64,000 bases of DNA from Vicia villosa (lineage: Eukaryota; Streptophyta; Magnoliopsida; Fabales; Fabaceae): positions 124,001 to 188,000 of the forward strand of contig NW_026705399.1 in assembly GCF_029867415.1 (NCBI RefSeq), given 5' to 3'. Every line of letters starts with the position of its first letter. Within the stretch, counting starts at the first letter, position 1. The notes under the pieces are model-generated. The model was not told the DNA's origin. It did not search any database and saw only the letters and a list, made by a program, of their open reading frames with translations. A program made the translations under genes and the position numbers. Shown in pieces: positions 56,053 through 64,000 of this stretch.

Positions 56053-57854
56053 TGTAACACACGTATATTTTAATTTTAATTTAATTTGGAAATTGAATTA
56101 TTAGAATTATTATGAATTTTATGAAAATAATTGGAAAAGGATGGTTTATGATAGTTGGGCCATGTGAGAAGTTAGTAAGCAAGGGAGTGTTGTGTAGTAA
56201 AGCCCTTTACTAAATTAAAATATTATTTTTCATAAAATGATAAGGAATGGGGAAAGAAAGAAAACAACGTGAAAGAAGAGCTGAAGGTTTGGAACACGAA
56301 GAACGTAAAGAGGAACGGAAGAGGGAGAGACCAATCAAGAACTCTTGGCTAAGGTAAGGGGGGACTCTCCGGTTAACATTTATTATCGTGTTTTGAATGA
56401 TGACATTGATTAGGAATATTGTCTAGATCAATTAGGTTATATGTTAGGTTTAGGGAGGTTATAATTGATGAATTTGCATAGGTTATTGGTTAATAATGTG
56501 TTGTTTTGATGTGTGATGATGAATAATGATGCAATTGATGATTAACTGTCTGTAAATGATGTTTAGAATCGATTTTGGACTTAGAATGCGTGAGATCGCA
56601 GGGTCTGTCGCAGACCTGAGAATCTGCGAAATCGCAGGTCCGCTAAGCGGAGGGGGTCCGCTAAGCGGAGGACCTAACCTAGCTAGTTTCTGTCCAAGGT
56701 CGCTAGTGGTCCGCTGAGCGGAGGTCTGAAGGAAGTTCGCTTCTGTCACGAGTCGCTAGTGGTCCGCCGAGCGGACCTTGCTGTACAGAAAATTTTCCAA
56801 ACTTGAAAATGACGTATCTTTTAAACCGTTGACCCGTTTTTAGTGCCGTTTCCAGCACGATGAACCTCACGAGATGACCTATGTGTTTAAATGATGGAAT
56901 GAGGTGTAACCTCAATTGTTTGTAAGACATGATTTTATTTCTTGAATGAATGATGTATTGTACATATATGTGATGAGATGTGTTAAATACATGTTGTATT
57001 TGAAGTAATAATTGTATGATGATTTATGAATTGTATGATTGTGATGATTGGATGATAGTTGAGTGATGCTAATATATATTTGAACATACTTGATGATGAT
57101 GATGGTATAAGTATGTTATATATGTTGCATTCATTCATAATCATTTGTTGAGGGCTGAATCCTGATGATGAGGGGATTTAGTGAAGGGCATAATTCCCAC
57201 TGTGTGGAATTTGTGCTAGCAGGGCCGTATCTTGAAAATGTTGGATCGGTCGGTGGGTTATTCCCATTGATGATGTTTGGTACCACATGCATAGTGTCAG
57301 TTCATTCATATGCATGATGTTCATAACATGATTGAATGTGTTTCAGTGTTATGAAGTGATGATGTGTTGGTTGTGTATTTGTGGAATTGTTTGAATATAA
57401 TACCATTGGGTGATTAATATAACTATGATGTGTTATTATTTACGATGCAATAATATTTATTAATTGCGATGAGACTCACCCTTACACTATATTTTTCAGA
57501 TTGAGGATAGCGGCTTCGACTTGGTGAGGATTAGCTCATGAGTCTTCGTTAGTTAGCGTCAGGTGTCATGCTCTGATAGATGTAACATTGGGGAATGTTA
57601 TGTTTTGAAATTAATTTAATAACTCTGTTTTGTTTTGAGTTAATTTTGAGGATTGGTGGTATTGATGATGTAATGCTATTTTGATAATTTATTTCGCTGT
57701 GTAAACATGAAGTTGATGAGTTATGAAGGATTATTCCCTAGTAAATGCATGACAGTGACAGATAATGTTTATGTTATTATCAATTGTGGCATCCTTGTTT
57801 GCATGTACTCTGATTTAATTATTAATTTCCGCGGAGGTTTAGAAGGGTGTTACA
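56053..57854 (+). repeat. 5' LTR of element 2
   Basis: 1802 bp, TGTAACACAC to GGTGTTACA. Holds four palindromes of the TCCGCTAAGCGGA type at 56639, 56657, 56710 and 56763 (the last two with GAGCGGA arms). The 56710 and 56763 cores are 53 bases apart, in the same LTR position as the GCGCCGCG block of element 1. Confidence 0.92.
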
Positions 57855-57858
57855 ATAG

Positions 57859-57870
57859 TGGTATCAGAGC
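57859..57870 (+). promoter_or_regulatory. Primer binding site of element 2
   Basis: TGGTATCAGAGC, identical to element 1 and at the same four-base spacing from the LTR. Confidence 0.9.
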
Positions 57871-57986
57871 ATAGTCGGTCGTTGTGACCAAAGTCTTTTG
57901 TCAGTCTTCCTTGTGTATGCGACCAGTGCGAGTTAGACACTGTCGATACTTTTTCTGACTAGATTGTTTCTGATTTAAGCAGAACA

Positions 57987-60900
57987 ATGGTTGGAAGAGG
58001 TGGAAGAAACGACAATGCTATCGCTGAGGCTCTGGGCATGATTGCTGGTGTACTTGGAGGGAATGCAAATGGGGCTGGGATTGGTGCTGACAGGCAATTG
58101 GGGAACTTTTAGAGGAACAATCCTTCGTTGTTCAAGGGCACGCATGATCCCGAAGGTGCTCAGAAGTGGTTAAAGGAGATCAAGAGGATTTTCAGAGTCA
58201 TTGATTGTGCTGAAGATCTGAAGGTGAGGTATGGTACGCATATGTTGTCTGAGGAAGCTGACGACTGGTGGATGCCCAGTAGAGATGAACTTGAAACTGC
58301 GGGTGTAGCAATTACTTGGGTTGTGTTCAAGAGAGAATTCCTGAGAAGGTACTTTCCTGAAGATGTTCGGGGCAGGAAAGAGATCGAATTTTTGGAGCTG
58401 ACTCAAGGTAATATGACGGTACCAGAGTATGCTTCGAAGTTTGTCAAGTTGGCGAAGTACTACGTTCACTACAACAACGATGAAGCTAGTGAATTCTCTA
58501 AGTGTATCAAATTTGAAAATGGTCTGCAAGATGAGATCAAGCAAGGTATCAGGTATCAGAGGATTTGGCGATTCATCGATTTGGTGGACTGTAGCAGGAT
58601 CTTCAAAGAGGATAACCTTAAGCTGAAGTTATTTCACTCTCGCGAGTTGGTTGACAAGAAAGGTAGGAGGCCTATGGACAGAGGTAAGCCATATGGTAGA
58701 GGAAATCCTAAAGCTGGTGATTGGAATAAGCCTAGTGTGGGAGACTCCAGTGCTTTTGTCAGGTGCTACAACTGTGGCGAAATTGGACATTGTAAGAATG
58801 ATTGCAAGCTTGATCAGAAGAAGTGTTTCAAGTGTGATAAAGTGGGCCATGTTGCTGCTGATTGTAAGAAGAATGTTGTGACTTGCTACAACTGTGGTGA
58901 AGAAGGTCACATTAGCCCACAGTGTCCTAAGCCAAAGAAGAATCAGTCTGGTGGGAAGGTCTTTGCTTTGTCTGGGTTAGAGACTACTCTGGAAGATCGA
59001 TTGATTAAAGATATGTGTTTTATCTATGGCACACCTTTAATTGCAATTATTGATACTGGAGCAACACATTCGTTTATTTCGTTAGATTATGCTAAAAGAT
59101 TGGGATTAGAAATATCTGATATTAATGGAAGTATGGTTATTGAAACTCCTGCGTCGGGTTCAGTAACTACTTTATCTGCTTGTTTGAATTGTCCGGTTGA
59201 TATTTTTGGTAGAGAATTCGGAATGGACTTAGTGTGCCTTCCGTTGAAACAACTTGATGTAATCCTGGGAATGAACCGGTCAGAGTTCAACCGTGTTCAT
59301 ATCAACTGTTTTTCGAAGATGATGTTGTTTCTTGAAGCTGTTAGTGCTGATGATCTGGACATGACTGCTAGACAGGTGAATGAGGCTATCGGAGATGGCG
59401 CAACAGTGTTTATGTTATTTAAGCTGATGGACTTGAAGGAGAAGGCGGCAAGTAGTGAACTACCAGTGGTATGTGATTTTCCAGAAGTTTTTCCGGAAGA
59501 TTTGAATGAATTGCCACCAGAAAGAGAAGTGGAATTTGGTATTGATTTGATTCCGGGAACTAGTCCAGTGTCGATGGCACCGTATCGTATGTCGCCGTCA
59601 GAGTTAGCTGAATTGAAGAAACAGTTGGAAGAATTGCTTGAGAAGAAATTCATTCGTCCGAGTGTTTCTCCGTGGGGTGCGCCTGTGTTGCTAGTAAAGA
59701 AGAAAGAGGGTTCGATGAGGCTGTGTGGATTACAGACAATTGAACAAGGTTACTATCAAGAATCGGTATCCACTACCGAGGATTGATAATTTGATGGATC
59801 AGCTGGTTGGAGCGTGTGTATTTAGTAAGATTGATCTGAGGTCTGGGTATCACCAAATTCGTGTGAAAGATGACGATATTCAGAAGACTGCCTTTAGAAC
59901 GAGGTATGGACATTACGAGTATTCAGTAATTCCGTTTGGAGTTACTAATGCACCTGGTGTTTTTATGGAATATATGAATAGGATCTTCCATCCTTATCTC
60001 GATAAGTTCGTGGTGGTGTTTATAGATGATATCCTGATATATTCTAAAAATGAGGAAGAACATGTGGAACATCTCAGAACTGTGTTAGAGCTGTTAAGAG
60101 AGAAGAAACTTTTTGCTAAATTGTTGAAGTGTGAATTTTGGTTGGAAGAGGTTAGTTTTCTTGGACATGTGATTTCTAAGAATGGTATTGTTGTTGATCC
60201 TACAAAGATAGAAGCGATATCTCAGTGGGAAGCTCTGAAATCAGTGTCAGAGATTCGTAGTTTTCTTGGTCTCGTAGGGTACTACAGAAATTTCATTGAA
60301 GTATTTTCAAAGTTAGCGTTTATTTGGGATTCGAAATGTGAAGAGGGATTCCAAGAGCTGAAGAGGAGGTTGACTAGTGCTCCTATCTTGATTCTTCCGA
60401 ATTCGACAGAATCGTTTGTGGTGTATTGTGATGCGTCACTGATGGGTTTAGGTGGTGTATTGATGCAAAATCAGCAAGTGGTAGCTTATGCGACGAGACA
60501 ACTCAAAGTGCATGAAAGGAATTATCCGACTCATGATTTAGAGTTAGCAGTTGTGGTCTTCGTTTTGAAGTTGTGGCGACATTACTTGTATGGTTCGAGG
60601 TTCGAAGTGTTCAGTGATCATAAGAGTCTGAAGTATCTCTTTGATCAGAAAGAGCTTAATATGAGACAGAGGAGGTGGTTGGAATTTCTTAAGGATTATG
60701 ATAATGGTGAAGGAATTGGATTTGATTGAACAATTCAGAGAGTTGAGTTTGGTGTGTGAAGATACTCCTAATAGTGTTAAATTGGGTATGCTAAAGCTGA
60801 CTAGTGGTATTCTTGAAGAGATTAGAGAAGGTCAGAAAACTGATGTTGAGTTGATTGATAAGATGACTTTGATTAACCAAGGTAAGGGCGGTGAATTCAG

Positions 60901-62235
60901 AATCGACGAGAACGGTATGTTGAAGTTTGGTGATCGAGTTTGTGTTCCTGATGTTGTTGCGCTTCGAAAGAGTATTCTGGAAGAACGACACCGTAGTGGA
61001 TTAAGTATTCATCCTGGTGCTACCAAGATGTATCATGATTTGAAAAAGCTATTTTGGTGACCTGGAATGAAGAAAGAAATTGATGAGTTTGTGTACTCTT
61101 GTTTGACGTGTCAGAAGTCAAAAATTGAGCATCAGAAGCCATCTGGGTATATGCAACCGATGTTTATTTCAGAATGGAAGTGGGATAGCATATCAATGGA
61201 TTTTTTTCTGGTTTGCCGAGAACTATTAAGAATTGTGAATCTATCTGGGTTGTTGTGGACAGGTTGACGAAGTCAGCACATTTTATACTAGTAAGAATGG
61301 ATTATTCGATGGAGAAGCTGGCTCAGTTGTATATTGAGAAGATAGTTATTCTACATGGTATTCCTTCTAGTATCGTTTCAGATAGAGATCCGAGATTTAC
61401 GTCTAAGTTCTGGGAAGGTTTGCAGAAGGCTTTGGGTACTAAGCTGAGATTGAGTTCTGCTTATCATCCGCAGACGGATGGACAGACTGAGAGGACGATT
61501 CAATCGTTGGAGGATTTGTTGCGTGCTTGTGTGCTAGAAAAAGGAGGTGCTTGGGATAGTTATCTGCCTTTAATTGAGTTTACCTACAACAACAATTTTC
61601 ATTCGAGCATTGTTATGGCTCCGTTTGAAGCTTTGTATGGAAGGAGATGTAGAACACTGTTGTGTTGGTACGAATCTGGTGAGAATGCGGTGATCGGGCC
61701 AAAAATCGTGCAATTAACTACGGAAAAGATTAAAATGATTCAAGAGAAGATGAAAGCTTCTCAGAGTCGTCAGAAGAGTTACCATGACAAGAGGAGAAAG
61801 ACACTTGAGTTTCAAGAGGGGGACCATGTGTTTATGGGAGTTACTCCTAGGACAGGTACTGATCGGGCTTTGAAGTCAAAGAAGTTAACTCCGCGTTTTA
61901 TTGGACCGTTTCAGATTTTAGAATGAGTAGGCGAAGTTGCCTATCGTATGGCTTTACCGCCGATGCTTGCGAATTTGCATGATGTATTTCATGTGTCTCA
62001 GTTGAGGAAATACGTCGCGGATCCATCTCATGTGATCCAGATAGATGATGTACAGGTGAAAGATAACTTAACCGTTGAGGCCTTACCTATGAGGATTGAA
62101 GATCGAAGGCTGAAGCAGTTACGTGGCAAAGAGATAGCTTTGGTCAGAGTGGCTTGGGGAGGACCAGCTGATGGGAATATCACTTGGGAGCTGGAAAGTC
62201 AGATGAAGGATTCCTATCCGGAACTCTTTACCTGA
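57987..62235 (+). pseudogene. Gypsy (chromovirus) Gag-Pol of element 2, disabled
   Basis: Aligned by eye with the intact polyprotein at 5144-9505. Gag is stopped by TAG at 58110-58112 (CAG in element 1). Three CCHC knuckles and protease DTG remain. A two-base deletion near 59727 shifts the frame at the RT start. RT FIDD is present near 60030. An in-frame 36-base deletion occurs near 60318. About 80 bases are lost near 60703, including the end of RNase H, between short GGT/AAGG-like repeats. TGG to TGA stops integrase at 61058-61060. Another frameshift lies near 61210 and a TGA at 61924-61926. It ends in the chromodomain-like segment and TGA near 62235. No functional product is likely. Confidence 0.93.
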
Positions 62236-62264
62236 GGTATGTTTTCGAGGACGAAAACTCTTTT

Positions 62265-62277
62265 AGTGGGGGAGAGT
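62265..62277 (+). promoter_or_regulatory. Polypurine tract of element 2
   Basis: AGTGGGGGAGAGT just before the 3' LTR; one base different from element 1 (AGTGGGGGAGGGT). Confidence 0.85.
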
Positions 62278-64000
62278 TGTAACACCTGTATATTTTAATT
62301 TTAATTTAATTTGGAAATTGAATTAATAATTAGAATTATTAAGAATTTTATGAAAATAATTGGAAAATGATGGTTTATGATAGTTGGGCCATGTGAGAAG
62401 TTAGTAAGCAAGGGGGTGTTGTGTAGTAAATCCCTTTACTAAATTAAAATATTATTTTTCATAAAATGATAAGGAATGGGGAAAGAAAGAAAAGAACGTG
62501 AAAGAAGAGCTGAAGGTTTGGAACACGAAGAACGTAAAGAGGAATGGAAGAGGGAGAGACCAATCAAGAACTCTTGGCTAAGGTAAGGGGGGACTCTCCG
62601 GTTAACATTTCTTATCGTGTTTTGAATGATGACATTGATTAGGAATATTGTCTAGATCAATTGGGTTATATGTTAGGTTTAGGGAGGTTATAATTGATGA
62701 GTTTGCATAGTTTATTGGTTAATAATGTGTTGTTTTGATGTGTGATGATGAATAATGATGCAATTGATGATTAACTGTCTGTAAATGATGTTTAGAATCG
62801 ATTTTGGACTTAGAATGTGTGAGATCGCAGGGTCTGTCGCAGACCTGAGAATCTGCGAAATCGCAGGTCCGCTAAGCGGAGGACCTGACCTAGCTAGTTT
62901 CTGTCCAAGGTCGCTAGTGGTCCACTGAGCAGAGGTCTGAAGGAAGTTCGCTTCTGTCACGAGTCGCTAGTGGTCCGCTGAGCGGTTTGCTGTGCATAAA
63001 ATTTTCCAAACTTGAGAATGACGTATCTTTTGAACCGTTGACCCGTTTTTAGTGCCGTTTCGAGCACGATGAACCGCACGAGATGACCTATGTGTTTAAA
63101 TGATGGAATGAGGTGTAACCTAAATTTTTTGTAAGACATGATTTTATTTCTTGAATGAATGATGTATTGTACATACATGTGATAAGATGTGTTAAATACA
63201 TGCTATGTTTGAAGTAATAATCGTGTGATGATTTATGAATTGTATGATGGTGATGATTGGATGATACTTGAGTGATGCTAATATATATTTGAACATACTT
63301 GATGATGATGATGATGGTATAAGTATGTTATATATGTCGCATTCATTCATAATCATTTGTTGAGGGTTGAATCCTGATGATGAGGGGATTCGGTGAAGGG
63401 CATAATTCCCACTGTGTGGAATTTGTGCTGGCAGGGCCGTATCTTCAAGATGTTGGATCGTTCGGTGGGTTATTCCCATTTATGATGTTTGGTATCACAT
63501 GCATAGTGTCAGTTTATTCATATGCATGATGTTCATAACATGATTGAATGTGTTTCAGTGTTATGAAGTGATGATGTGTTGGTTGTGTATTTGTGGAATT
63601 GTGTGAATATAATACCATTGGGTGATTAATATAACTATGATGTGTTATTATTTACGATACAATAATATTTATTAATTGCGATGAGACTCACCCTTACACT
63701 ATATTTTTCAGATTGAGGATAGCGGCTTCGACTTGGTGAGGATTAGCTCATGAGTTTTTGTTAGTTAGCGTCAGGTGTCATGCTCTGATAGATGTAACAT
63801 TGGGGAACGTTACGTTTTGAAATTAATTTAATAACTCTATTTTGTTTTGAATTAGTTTGAGGATTGGTGGTATTAATGATGTAATGCTATTTTGATAATT
63901 TATTTCGCTGTGTAAACATGAAGTTGATGAGTTATGAAGGATTATTCCCTAGTAAATGCATGACAGATAATGTTTATGTTATTATCAATTGTGGCATCCT
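62278..64000 (+). repeat. 3' LTR of element 2, cut by window end
   Basis: Begins TGTAACACCTG and is followed for 1723 bases. Compared with the 5' LTR, one 18-bp palindrome unit is absent (near 62878) and another core is mutated (TCCACTGAGCAGA near 62930). Some 80 bases should remain beyond the window. Confidence 0.9.

Larger units (their letters stand above)
56053..64000 (+). mobile_element. Chromovirus-type gypsy element 2, degenerate, runs off the window
   Basis: Same plan and closely related polyprotein to element 1. 5' LTR 56053-57854, primer site 57859-57870, broken gag-pol 57987-62235, purine tract 62265-62277, 3' LTR from 62278. The LTRs differ at many positions and by at least one 18-bp unit, so it is much older than element 1. 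GCATG at 56048-56052 is the left TSD candidate; the right copy is outside the window. Confidence 0.92.

Overview
This window is a repeat-dominated stretch of a flowering-plant nuclear genome. A legume is likely, judged from the style of the SIRE-like, chromovirus and Athila-like elements and the intron-containing plant cell-wall gene; this is inference, not a database match. It is AT-rich with no bacterial signature. Only one gene looks intact and hosted: a four-exon xyloglucan endotransglucosylase/hydrolase (XTH) at 52055-53878. Nearly everything else is transposable elements, many nested inside one another. Boundaries come from terminal motifs and target-site duplications (TSDs) read directly from the sequence.

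Layout. 1-880 holds no gene. 881-14112 is a decayed CACTA-type DNA transposon (terminus at 881, minus-strand Ptta/En/Spm-like protein remnant at 12859-13629). It carries a 5'-truncated Ty1/copia element (1305-3134 plus 11428-12348), which is in turn split by a young, apparently intact Ty3/gypsy chromovirus (3135-11422, TSD AGCGT). A Stowaway MITE (11881-12120) sits in the copia LTR. 14118-16107 is a solo gypsy LTR (TSD CCATA). A second CACTA terminus starts at 16124. Minus-strand exon-like islands of an unrecognised gene lie at 16658-16771 and 20650-22063, separated by an AT-rich Helitron-type block (17410-20160) that contains one Helitron with both ends visible (18394-19362). A solo copia LTR (TSD GAGAA) is at 23263-23621.

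26048-34304 is an LTR-internal-LTR-internal-LTR tandem array (period 3598 bp) of a non-autonomous Athila-like element on the minus strand, with a tRNA-Asp primer site. It sits within remnants of another gypsy polyprotein. 36999-50493 is a degenerate L1-type LINE split by a young SIRE-type copia element (39400-48414, TSD GTTTG). That element keeps gag, protease/integrase and an envelope-position ORF but lacks reverse transcriptase and RNase H. Downstream of the XTH gene are a long-arm MULE-type MITE (54858-55285, 9-bp TSD), a fragment of another LTR (55944-56052), and a second, mutated chromovirus related to the first (56053 to beyond 64000).

How the parts relate. The autonomous-looking chromovirus could in principle supply proteins to relatives. 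The RT-less SIRE copy and the Athila derivative would need proteins in trans. The three chromovirus-type LTRs share a backbone but carry different GC-rich palindromic minisatellites at the same place, which is the most unusual pattern I see here.
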